A DNA stretch of 5,952 bases from contig JALSQA010000002.1 of the NCBI GenBank assembly GCA_026985685.1, forward strand, positions 1-5,952, written 5' to 3'. Below the pieces are notes generated by a model that saw only the letters and a list, made by a program, of their open reading frames with translations, was not told where the DNA came from and made no database searches. This stretch comes from Campylobacterales bacterium. GTDB taxonomy: Bacteria > Campylobacterota > Campylobacteria > Campylobacterales > QNZT01. This document shows positions 1 to 5,890 of the stretch, one piece after another (position 1 is the first letter of the stretch; each line of letters begins with the position of its first letter). The position numbers and the translations under genes were made by a program.

Positions 1-1397
1 TATTGTTGAATATAGTTAAACATCAGATGTGCAAAATTTGATAAATTTGAACTAAATGATTTTTGTGACTGGTGATAATACTTTGCCATTTCTACAGCTT
101 TTCCAGCATCTATACGTCCATAACCGGCATGATCATTTCTTCCATTTATGTATTCGTAATCACCGATTTTTTTTGATGTTTTTTGTAAAATATCTATCAC
201 TTCATCTCTTGTCAGATCTGGATTTGCACTTAGCATCAATGCTCCAACACCTGCTGCTATGGGTGCAGATGCAGAAGTACCGATAAAATTAAAATTATAA
301 TTCCAATCGGTGTATCCTTTTTTCCCTGTTGCATCGGTAGTGATAAGCTCTCCTCCTGATATACCTCCTGGTGCTAAAAAATCAAGAGAAGAACCATAGT
401 TATTGTAACTTGCGATTTTATCATATTCTGTGGATGAACCAACAGATATAACATAAGGAGATTCTGATTCATCATTGATATCAGGTGCATCAAGATTTTT
501 TTTATCATTTCCAGCTGCAAAAAATATCAGGATACCTTTACCATCTCTCCCTTTTGTAGCTAGTGTTTTAAATATTTCACTATAGGCATCAAGATTGCTA
601 TATGAACCCCAGCTATTTGTGATAACAGAAACATCATTTTTCATCATGAACATAAACGCTGAGATATCATTTGCGATACTATTGTCAGAATAACGTACTG
701 CAACAAGTTTTGCATGAGGTGCTACGCCTACAATTCCTACACCGTTTTCAGCCGCACACAAAAGTCCTGCACAAGCAGTACCATGCCAGTTTCCTGTTTT
801 TGTTCCTGGGTAGTCGCTATTTGGATCATTAAAATTTGCACTTCCTATGACATTTTCACGTAAGTCTTTGTGATCGATATCTATACCCTCATCTATAATA
901 CCTGTGACAATACCATCACCTTTTGTATATTTCCAAGCTTTTTCTACATCTATATCAGCACCACCATCGTTATTGTGCAGATGCCATTGATCTTTATAAT
1001 AATCATCTGCTATTCTTTCCTCTTTTTTGATTATAAAATTAGGATGGGCAAATTTGATATTTTTTTCTTGGTTGATTTTATTTGCTATAGAGAGAGTTTT
1101 TTTATTATCTGCTACTTTGTAGAGATACATTGTAGGGGAGATTTGTTTTTGTAGTATCAAACTATATTTTTTTTCTAGTTCCAAGTCAGGTGTAGCATCT
1201 TTATAACAGACTATGATTGTATCTTTTACTCCAAATTTAATACCTTGTGCATTGGCAAAGTAGCGTATACCTTTATTAGTTAATGCTCTTGAATCTTTTA
1301 TGGGATAGAGTTTGTGTTGTTTACCTTGACTAATATAGTAATCACCAAACAGAGGAACTCCAATCATAAATATAAGTAAAAAGAGTTTGATGATCAT
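1..1397 (-). CDS. Secreted kexin-like subtilisin-family serine protease (S8), 3' end at or beyond window edge
   Basis: My reading of the minus strand gives an open frame of 465 codons from ATG at 1397-1395, with AAGGA at good distance upstream. Residues 1-18 are a signal peptide (hydrophobic MIIKLFLLIFMIGVPLFG), so the enzyme should act in the periplasm or outside the cell. About 19-130 look like a propeptide. The catalytic domain starts near DQWHLHN (136-142). The triad is complete: Asp169 in IIDEGID, His205 in HGTACAG, Ser375 in GTSASAP, with oxyanion Asn297 in AAGN. QWHL, the acidic residue after the catalytic Asp, Cys after HGT, NSWG and GTSASAP with LSANPDLT resemble the kexin/furin branch (S8B) more than classical subtilisin, which has D-T/S-G. 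The catalytic fold appears finished by about residue 440. The last in-window codon begins TA, so the gene either stops there or continues, perhaps into a P domain. Substrate unknown. Confidence 0.93.
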   Translation of the reverse strand, partial: MIIKLFLLIFMIGVPLFGDYYISQGKQHKLYPIKDSRALTNKGIRYFANAQGIKFGVKDTIIVCYKDATPDLELEKKYSLILQKQISPTMYLYKVADNKKTLSIANKINQEKNIKFAHPNFIIKKEERIADDYYKDQWHLHNNDGGADIDVEKAWKYTKGDGIVTGIIDEGIDIDHKDLRENVIGSANFNDPNSDYPGTKTGNWHGTACAGLLCAAENGVGIVGVAPHAKLVAVRYSDNSIANDISAFMFMMKNDVSVITNSWGSYSNLDAYSEIFKTLATKGRDGKGILIFFAAGNDKKNLDAPDINDESESPYVISVGSSTEYDKIASYNNYGSSLDFLAPGGISGGELITTDATGKKGYTDWNYNFNFIGTSASAPIAAGVGALMLSANPDLTRDEVIDILQKTSKKIGDYEYINGRNDHAGYGRIDAGKAVEMAKYYHQSQKSFSSNLSNFAHLMFNYIQQ

Positions 1398-1467
1398 ATA
1401 AATCCTTGCTATTAAAATTATAGAAATGTCTTTTAGCGGTGTCACTGAATGTGTCCATGGTTTTAAA

Positions 1468-1484
1468 TTCATGATTTACATGAA
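1468..1484. repeat. Short inverted repeat TTCATG-N5-CATGAA
   Basis: Perfect 6-bp arms (1468-1473 and 1479-1484) flank ATTTA. The repeat lies downstream of the minus-strand TATAAT at 1513-1508, inside the likely protease leader, so it could be an operator or an RNA hairpin. Arms this short occur by chance in AT-rich DNA; no regulator is assigned. Confidence 0.35.
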
Positions 1485-1507
1485 ATATCCGATTTAAAGT
1501 CAACAGT

Positions 1508-1524
1508 ATTATACACTAAAAGAT
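1508..1524 (-). promoter_or_regulatory. Probable housekeeping-sigma promoter for the protease gene
   Basis: Read on the minus strand, this is ATCTTTTAGTG followed by a perfect TATAAT at 1513-1508. A T-rich stretch with AGTG just before TATAAT and no recognisable -35 matches the sigma-70 promoter style of Campylobacter and relatives. Transcription would start near 1501 and give a leader of about 100 nt. Confidence 0.6.
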
Positions 1525-1594
1525 GCCATCTGCTTTTGTTTTCTAGCACGTTTGATGCCAATTTAATTAACTTTAAACTTGCTAAAAAATTATA

Positions 1595-1614
1595 ATTTGA
1601 TTAATTAATCAAAT
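1595..1614. promoter_or_regulatory. Perfect 20-bp palindrome, candidate operator
   Basis: ATTTGATTAATTAATCAAAT is identical to its own reverse complement over all 20 bases. Its centre lies about 60 bp before the probable start of the lipoprotein-rnr transcript, where an activator or UP-element-like site could sit, and about 100 bp before the protease start. It contains TTGAT and ATCAA half-sites, but six bases separate them instead of the four of an FNR/CRP-family FNR box, so I do not assign it to FNR. It does not clearly match a Fur box. The local A+T content raises the chance of random palindromes, though 20 perfect bases is long. Confidence 0.45.
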
Positions 1615-1638
1615 CAATAATTATATTTAATATATTTA

Positions 1639-1658
1639 ATCTTTTTAGTGTGTATAAT
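1639..1658 (+). promoter_or_regulatory. Probable promoter of the lipoprotein-rnr-holA transcript
   Basis: A perfect TATAAT at 1653-1658 follows ATCTTTTTAGTGTG, again T-rich without a -35 box, as expected for Campylobacterota sigma-70 promoters. Transcription would start near 1665, leaving a leader of about 67 nt before the ATG at 1733. The motif nearly repeats that of the divergent promoter on the other strand. Confidence 0.7.
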
Positions 1659-1732
1659 TGTAACAAAGTAGTAGTTGTTTACTTTTTTAGTTGGATATGC
1701 TACTATATAAATTATTTACAAGGATTTTACTT

Positions 1733-1915
1733 ATGAAAATCAAATTTATGTTACTAGCTATTGTTGCTCTTTTATTTACAGGTTGTGGTGTTGGTTCTGT
1801 TGTTGCATTGCCATTTAAAGCAGCTGGTGCAGTGGTCAATGTTGTAGCACCAGATGTAGTAGGTGATACTATCTCAGGTGTGGGTGATGTTGCTGACGCA
1901 GCTATTCCATTTTAG
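1733..1915 (+). CDS. Small lipoprotein, 60 aa
   Basis: ATG at 1733 is chosen because AAGGA at 1720-1724 sits 8 nt before it and because the protein then begins with a compact lipoprotein signal, MKIKFMLLAIVALLFTG, followed by Cys18. An upstream TTG at 1691 in the same frame would add 14 residues and bury the signal. LFTG-C is an acceptable lipobox, so the product should be lipid-anchored after signal peptidase II cleavage, leaving about 43 residues. The mature part is rich in Gly, Val, Ala and Asp (VVNVVAPDVVGDTISGVGDV, then ADAAIPF), without charged lysines or arginines after Lys29. It resembles short lipoproteins that I recall under the family name NF038104 in other proteobacteria; that assignment is from memory. 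Function unknown. It precedes rnr by 11 nt and probably shares its transcript. Confidence 0.85.
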   Translation: MKIKFMLLAIVALLFTGCGVGSVVALPFKAAGAVVNVVAPDVVGDTISGVGDVADAAIPF

Positions 1916-1926
1916 AAGGGACTAAA

Positions 1927-3885
1927 TTGTTAAAGACTTTTTTACGCACTTTGAGTGAAGGTATTAGCAAAGATGATATTAGTCATGAAAATCAATCGTT
2001 GCTTAATTCTTTACTCCTGTCTAAAGCAGTCAAACAAAAGGATGATTTCTACAAGCTAGATACAAAATACCGTTTTGGTACTATAGATATTTCTCGCACG
2101 GGTACTGGTTATCTAAGTGTCCTTTCTTCTACAAAGAGTAAAGATCTTATTGTTGAAGGTGATGATTTAAATGGTGCTTCCAAAGGCGATATAGTTTTAG
2201 CAAAACGTCTTTTTTCTAAGGGAAATCGACCTAAAGCAAAAGTGATAGAAATTCTTAAAAAAGAGTTTGATGTAATCGTTGGATATACTAAACTACAAGA
2301 CAATAAAATAGTTGTATTAAATATCAAAAATGATCTTCCCATTACTGTGGCAGCTTCACAAAAAGCACTCAAAGATTTACCCCTTGGTACAGTCATGAAG
2401 ATAGATAATTACACATCTATAATCAGTGAAATTCTGGGAGTTTTAGAAGATCCAAAAGTTGATGAAAAAATCTCACTTGCCTTATATAACAAAACAGAAA
2501 TATTCCCAAATGAATGTGAAATAGAAGCAAAAAGTTACGGAAATAGTGTCGATAAAAGTATGTATCCAAAAAGAGAGGATTTGACACATTTGCCTTTTTG
2601 TACTATTGATCCTCCTGATGCAAAAGATTTTGATGATGCTATCTATTTTGATTTGAAACAGAGTGCTTTATATGTTGCTATCGCAGATGTTAGTGAATAT
2701 GTATCTGCTTTTGGTGCACTTGATATGGAAGCTAAAAACAGAGGCTTTACGATCTATTTTCCTCATAAATCAATTCCAATGCTTCCTAGAAGTTTGAGTG
2801 AAAATATCTGTTCACTCAAACCAAATGTAGACCGTTTGGCTTTTATCTATAAAATCACTATCGACCCTGTAACACTTCAAAGTGTAAAAGAGGAGCTCAT
2901 AGAGGGAATTATACATTCTAAAAGACGCTATACATATGATAAAATAGATCTTTTTTTAGAGGGAGATTTCAGTCAAAAAGATGAAGTAGATGATGTGATA
3001 CTGGATTATCTTTTACCTTTGCAAAAGCTTTTAGGAAAGATTCGTTCTAAACGTTTAGAAAATGGTTGTGAATTTAGAAATGACGAAATACGCATGACAT
3101 TGGATGAAGAACAAAATCTCATAGGAGTTAAAGTTGAAAAAGAGACTCCTTCTCATGCCCTGATCGAAGATGCAATGCTCCTTGCCAATAAAGCTGCTGC
3201 AAAAGCATTAAAAAAGGGTATATACAGAACCCATGAAAGTCCTTCTGAAGCAAAAATTGATGAACTTCTTGATGATCTCGCTATTATTGGTGTGTACGGC
3301 GAAGATACGGATAATATTTATGAACTTATACGATCTTTACAAAGAAGTGCAGATGCAAAAGATGTCCGTCAAGATGTAGATAAATTGATAATTCGAGCAC
3401 AACAAAAAGCTGTTTATAATCATGAAAACAAAGGGCATTTTGGATTGGGCTTTGAGCATTATACTCACTTTACATCACCAATTAGACGTTATAGTGATTT
3501 GATTGTTCATAGATTATTAAAAGCGATTAAACACAAAGATAAAAAGCTTGAAGAATTTATTTTACAAGATATAGACATAGTTGCTATGCGTGTGAGTGAA
3601 TTAGAGCGTGAAGCAGCTCAAGTTGCCTGGGATTTTATGGATAGAAAGTATGCAAGATATGCACTTGCTCATATCGGTGAATCTTATAAAGCACGTATTG
3701 TGGACACTGATCGTACACCTATTGCAAATTTTGAAGAGGGCTTATTGGTTGGAGCTAGAGTTTTCTTGCTTGATTATGATGTTGAACTTTTTGAAGAGGT
3801 GAAGGTAGAATTGGTTGATAGTTTTATAACCTCTGCTAAAATTATTGGTTCGATTAAAGAGTGGTTGATTAAAGAAGATGTATAA
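1927..3885 (+). CDS. rnr: Ribonuclease R (RNase II/RNB family 3'-5' exoribonuclease)
   Basis: This 652-aa hydrolytic exoribonuclease degrades RNA from the 3' end, including structured RNA, in mRNA and rRNA turnover. Residues 45-110 look like the cold-shock/OB RNA-binding region. The RNB catalytic domain covers about 215-545, with the metal-binding cluster TIDPPDAKDFDDA (Asp228, 234, 236, 237, matching the four catalytic aspartates of E. coli RNase R) and the conserved HYTHFTSPIRRYSDLIVHRL near 511-530. The C-terminal 69 residues fit a short, divergent S1 domain. The protein lacks the N-terminal winged helix and lysine-rich tail of the 813-aa E. coli enzyme, but about 650 aa is usual in Campylobacterota. 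The start is TTG, preceded 5 nt by AAGGGA. The first in-frame ATG would be residue 157 and would remove the OB region, so TTG is well supported. The 3' end overlaps holA by 8 nt. Confidence 0.96.
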   Translation: MLKTFLRTLSEGISKDDISHENQSLLNSLLLSKAVKQKDDFYKLDTKYRFGTIDISRTGTGYLSVLSSTKSKDLIVEGDDLNGASKGDIVLAKRLFSKGNRPKAKVIEILKKEFDVIVGYTKLQDNKIVVLNIKNDLPITVAASQKALKDLPLGTVMKIDNYTSIISEILGVLEDPKVDEKISLALYNKTEIFPNECEIEAKSYGNSVDKSMYPKREDLTHLPFCTIDPPDAKDFDDAIYFDLKQSALYVAIADVSEYVSAFGALDMEAKNRGFTIYFPHKSIPMLPRSLSENICSLKPNVDRLAFIYKITIDPVTLQSVKEELIEGIIHSKRRYTYDKIDLFLEGDFSQKDEVDDVILDYLLPLQKLLGKIRSKRLENGCEFRNDEIRMTLDEEQNLIGVKVEKETPSHALIEDAMLLANKAAAKALKKGIYRTHESPSEAKIDELLDDLAIIGVYGEDTDNIYELIRSLQRSADAKDVRQDVDKLIIRAQQKAVYNHENKGHFGLGFEHYTHFTSPIRRYSDLIVHRLLKAIKHKDKKLEEFILQDIDIVAMRVSELEREAAQVAWDFMDRKYARYALAHIGESYKARIVDTDRTPIANFEEGLLVGARVFLLDYDVELFEEVKVELVDSFITSAKIIGSIKEWLIKEDV

Positions 3886-4858
3886 AAAAGATTTAGATGG
3901 ATTAATAGCTAGTTCAAATTTGCCCAAATCTATTCTTTTATATGGTGAAGCATTTTTTACTAATTATTATGCCTCAAAGATATTACCTATATTTGGTGAA
4001 AAAGATAATATTTTATCTTTTTATTATGATGCGTATCATTTTGAGAGTGCCAAAAATTTTATTGCACAGCCATCTTTATTTGGAGATGTAAATATCCTTT
4101 ATATCCGTGCAGATAAGAAAATACCTAAAAAAGAGCTTGATAAATTAGTAGAGCTTTGTCAAAAAAATCCAAATAGTTACTTTTTATTGCATTTTACAGG
4201 TACAGATCAAGTTGGTAAAGATCTCGCAAAATCATTTACAAAAAAGAAAAAAAGTGATTTTGTGAGATTTTTTAAGCCAAATATTTCTCAAGCATTAGTT
4301 TTACTAAAAGAAGAAGCCAAAAAACACAATCTTCAGATCGAAAACTTTGCTTTACAGCATCTATTTGTAATACAAAATGAAGATCTTTCTTTGTGTATCA
4401 ATGAACTTGAAAAATTATCTATATTAAATAAACCAATCAGTGTCGATGATATAGATACTCATGTATACGGGATGGGTGCACTTTCATTGGATGATTTTAT
4501 TACAAAACTGTTGCAAAAAGAGGATATTCGTGATTCGCTGTATACTCTTTTGGAGAGTGGTTCATCTGATGAAATACGTATAATCAATACTATTTCAAAT
4601 TATATTACTCAGTTGATGTTGTTTCATATGTATATCAAAGTCCATGGTCGTTATGATGCTATCGCTATTTTGGGTTATCCTTTACCTCCACAACTTCTCA
4701 AAAGCAGAGCATCTCAAAGTATCAAAATAAAAATAGAAACATTTCAAAAACTTTTAAAACATCTTATAGATAGTGAGCATACGCTCAAATATTCCCAAAA
4801 TATAGATAAAAATAGTTACCTTATCTCTACTTTAATAAAACTTCAAACTTATTTATAG
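3878..4858 (+). CDS. holA: DNA polymerase III subunit delta
   Basis: This 326-aa protein is the delta subunit of the clamp loader, which opens the beta sliding clamp during DNA replication. The call rests on family-like features: LLYGEAFFTNYY near 20-31, QPSLFGDVNILYI (64-76), and NEDLSLCINELEKLSI (167-182), which matches the conserved region where HolA proteins read N-DL---ENELEKL. A helical C-terminal part from about 205 would be the oligomerisation domain. No Walker A motif is present, which is normal for delta because it does not bind ATP. Length is typical of the phylum. The ATG lies inside the end of rnr (ATGTATAA overlap) with only a weak AAAGAAG before it, so translation is likely coupled to rnr. 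The stop codon touches the rpsF promoter. Confidence 0.9.
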   Translation: MYKKDLDGLIASSNLPKSILLYGEAFFTNYYASKILPIFGEKDNILSFYYDAYHFESAKNFIAQPSLFGDVNILYIRADKKIPKKELDKLVELCQKNPNSYFLLHFTGTDQVGKDLAKSFTKKKKSDFVRFFKPNISQALVLLKEEAKKHNLQIENFALQHLFVIQNEDLSLCINELEKLSILNKPISVDDIDTHVYGMGALSLDDFITKLLQKEDIRDSLYTLLESGSSDEIRIINTISNYITQLMLFHMYIKVHGRYDAIAILGYPLPPQLLKSRASQSIKIKIETFQKLLKHLIDSEHTLKYSQNIDKNSYLISTLIKLQTYL

Positions 4859-4872
4859 TAAAATCGCGCTCG
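4854..4872 (+). promoter_or_regulatory. Probable rpsF operon promoter with G+C-rich discriminator
   Basis: TAAAAT at 4859-4864 (or the overlapping TATAGT at 4854-4859) is a good -10, beginning right at the holA stop codon. It is followed by CGCGCTCG, an island of G+C in AT-rich DNA. G+C-rich discriminators are typical of stringently controlled promoters of ribosomal genes. Transcription would begin near 4870-4872, giving a leader of about 75 nt. No -35 box is evident, as expected for this phylum. Confidence 0.6.
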
Positions 4873-4941
4873 TTTGAGAATATTCAAACAAAAAACCTTG
4901 CTCTTTTGTCAAAGTTAAAGAGCTGGATAAACCACAAGGAG
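4872..4941 (+). promoter_or_regulatory. Structured rpsF leader, candidate autoregulatory RNA
   Basis: Two elements can be drawn by eye. First, a hairpin at 4872-4889 (GTTTGA with TCAAAC plus a G-U pair, loop AATA). Second, a nested three-way junction: CCTTG 4896-4900 pairs with CAAGG 4935-4939; inside it CTCTTT 4901-4906 pairs with AAAGAG 4917-4922, and TGG 4924-4926 pairs with CCA 4932-4934. The outer stem takes up most of the Shine-Dalgarno AAGGAG (4936-4941), so folding would hinder rpsF translation. rpsF leaders in many bacteria bind the S6:S18 complex. I do not see the bulged CCG that I associate with that known motif, so any regulation here is inference. Confidence 0.5.
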
Positions 4942-4946
4942 AATAT

Positions 4947-5363
4947 ATGAGACATTATGAACTACTATTTGTAGTAAAGCCAACGCTAACAGAAGAAGAG
5001 GTCAAAGCAAAGTTTGACTTTATCAAAAGCGTTATGGAAAAAAACAGTTGTGAAATCGTAACTGTACAAGATATGGGTGTAAAAAAATTAGCCTATGAAA
5101 TCGAAAAGTTTGAAAGAGGACATTATTTTGTTATCTACTATAAAGCTAATCCTTCTGATATCGAAGAAGTTTTAAGAAATCTTAGACTTACTGAAGAAAT
5201 AATTCGTTTCTTAAACGTAAAATATATCAGCAAAAAAGAGATCGCAAACTGGGAAAAACTTACAAAAGCAAGTGAACCAAAAAGCTCTCCTGCAAAAGAA
5301 GAAAAGAGTACAGAAGAAGAACCAAATACACAAGAGACAGCCCCAGCCCAAAGTGCTGAATAA
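4947..5363 (+). CDS. rpsF: 30S ribosomal protein S6
   Basis: S6 binds 16S rRNA in the platform of the small subunit as a heterodimer with S18. The ferredoxin-like core covers residues 1 to about 98 with family hallmarks: MRHYELLFVVKP at the N-terminus, MGVKKLAYEIEKFERGHYFV (43-62) and LRLTEEIIRFLNVKY (79-93). From about 105 to 138 the chain is a low-complexity tail rich in Glu, Pro, Ser, Ala and Thr; the E. coli protein also has a disordered acidic tail, which RimK extends with glutamates. No rimK is visible here. The ATG follows AAGGAG by 5 nt. ssb follows after 14 nt and rpsR is expected after ssb. Confidence 0.98.
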   Translation: MRHYELLFVVKPTLTEEEVKAKFDFIKSVMEKNSCEIVTVQDMGVKKLAYEIEKFERGHYFVIYYKANPSDIEEVLRNLRLTEEIIRFLNVKYISKKEIANWEKLTKASEPKSSPAKEEKSTEEEPNTQETAPAQSAE

Positions 5364-5377
5364 TCTAAGGATAAATC

Positions 5378-5890
5378 ATGTTTAATAAAGTGATACTTGT
5401 TGGAAATCTCACAAGAGATATCGAACTTCGTTATACACCAAGCGGTACTGCTGTTGGCAATACTGGTATAGCGACTAGTAGAAAATTTAAAAGTGCCGAT
5501 GGACAACAAAAAGAGGAAGTTTGTTTTGTTGATTTGACATTTTTTGGCAGAACTGCTGAAATAGCAAATCAATACCTTAGGAAAGGCTCCAAGATTTTGG
5601 TTGAAGGTCGTTTAAAATTTGATACTTGGGAAGATCAAAACGGTGGAAAACGATCAAAGCACTCCATCACTGTAGAAAACATGACAATGCTAGGTTCTAA
5701 AGATTCTGCTGGAGGGGCACAGCAACAAAGTGGTGGATATAACAATAACTATGGAGGAGGGCAACAACAACCCCAAATGAACCAAAATAGTTACAACGCA
5801 CCACAACAGCAACAAAGTGCACCAGTAGAACAAAGCAATACAAACAGTATCCCTGAAATCGATATCAACGATGACGAGATACCGTTTTAG
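5378..5890 (+). CDS. ssb: Single-stranded DNA-binding protein
   Basis: SSB coats single-stranded DNA in replication, repair and recombination and recruits partner proteins. The OB fold covers residues 1 to about 107 (FNKVILVGNLTRDIELRYTP, then FGRTAEIANQYLRKGS with VEGRL). Trp84 aligns with the DNA-stacking Trp88 of E. coli SSB. The position of E. coli Trp54 is Phe50, and Trp40 has no counterpart. Residues 109-158 form a flexible linker rich in Gln, Asn and Gly, encoded by runs of CAA and CAG. The end DINDDEIPF is the acidic tip that binds partner proteins such as RecO, PriA and exonuclease I in other bacteria. The length of 170 aa is normal. TAAGGA lies 6 nt before the ATG, and the gene sits in the usual rpsF-ssb-rpsR order. 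Confidence 0.98.
   Translation: MFNKVILVGNLTRDIELRYTPSGTAVGNTGIATSRKFKSADGQQKEEVCFVDLTFFGRTAEIANQYLRKGSKILVEGRLKFDTWEDQNGGKRSKHSITVENMTMLGSKDSAGGAQQQSGGYNNNYGGGQQQPQMNQNSYNAPQQQQSAPVEQSNTNSIPEIDINDDEIPF

Larger units (their letters stand above)
1398..1732. other. Divergent AT-rich intergenic regulatory region
   Basis: These 335 bases separate the minus-strand protease from the plus-strand lipoprotein. I see no credible gene in them. They hold a -10 promoter on each strand (1508-1524 minus, 1639-1658 plus), a 20-bp palindrome (1595-1614) and an inverted repeat in the protease leader (1468-1484). There is also a second minus-strand TATAAT at 1422-1417 that would give a very short protease leader. 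Lesser items are a GTGTC direct repeat (1439-1443 and 1451-1455), AGATG-C-CATCT (1521-1531) near the -35 region of the minus promoter, and a GATGCCA repeat (1522-1528 and 1554-1560). The lipoprotein leader can form a weak stem (TAGTAG 1669-1674 with CTACTA 1700-1705) that leaves its Shine-Dalgarno free. No intrinsic terminator was recognised. Confidence 0.8.

Noticed and set aside
870..1154. 94-codon plus-strand open frame inside the protease gene
   Set aside because: The complete subtilase triad is encoded on the other strand; this frame is a Phe/Ile/Tyr-rich shadow.
1595..1614. Palindrome as an FNR box
   Set aside because: The FNR consensus has four bases between TTGAT and ATCAA; here there are six.
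1691..1732. TTG at 1691 as the lipoprotein start
   Set aside because: It would put 14 extra residues before the lipoprotein signal and has no ribosome-binding site, whereas ATG at 1733 has AAGGA 8 nt upstream.
1895..1915. Lipoprotein C-terminus AAIPF as a copy of the SSB tip DEIPF
   Set aside because: The lipoprotein is exported and lacks the acidic residues that define the SSB tip; the likeness is only three residues.
2109..2396. 95-codon minus-strand open frame inside rnr
   Set aside because: No family features; it is opposite the conserved OB region of RNase R.
4872..4895. Hairpin beside an A-run as a minus-strand terminator
   Set aside because: On the minus strand the T-run would come before the hairpin, not after it, and no minus-strand gene lies upstream; on the plus strand no T-run follows.
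5138..5572. 144-codon open frame on the minus strand across rpsF and ssb
   Set aside because: It lies opposite two certain genes, has no recognisable domain and a biased Ser/Phe composition typical of an antisense shadow.
5722..5818. CAA/CAG runs as a CRISPR or microsatellite array
   Set aside because: They are irregular and in frame, encoding the Gln-rich SSB linker; there are no unique spacers.
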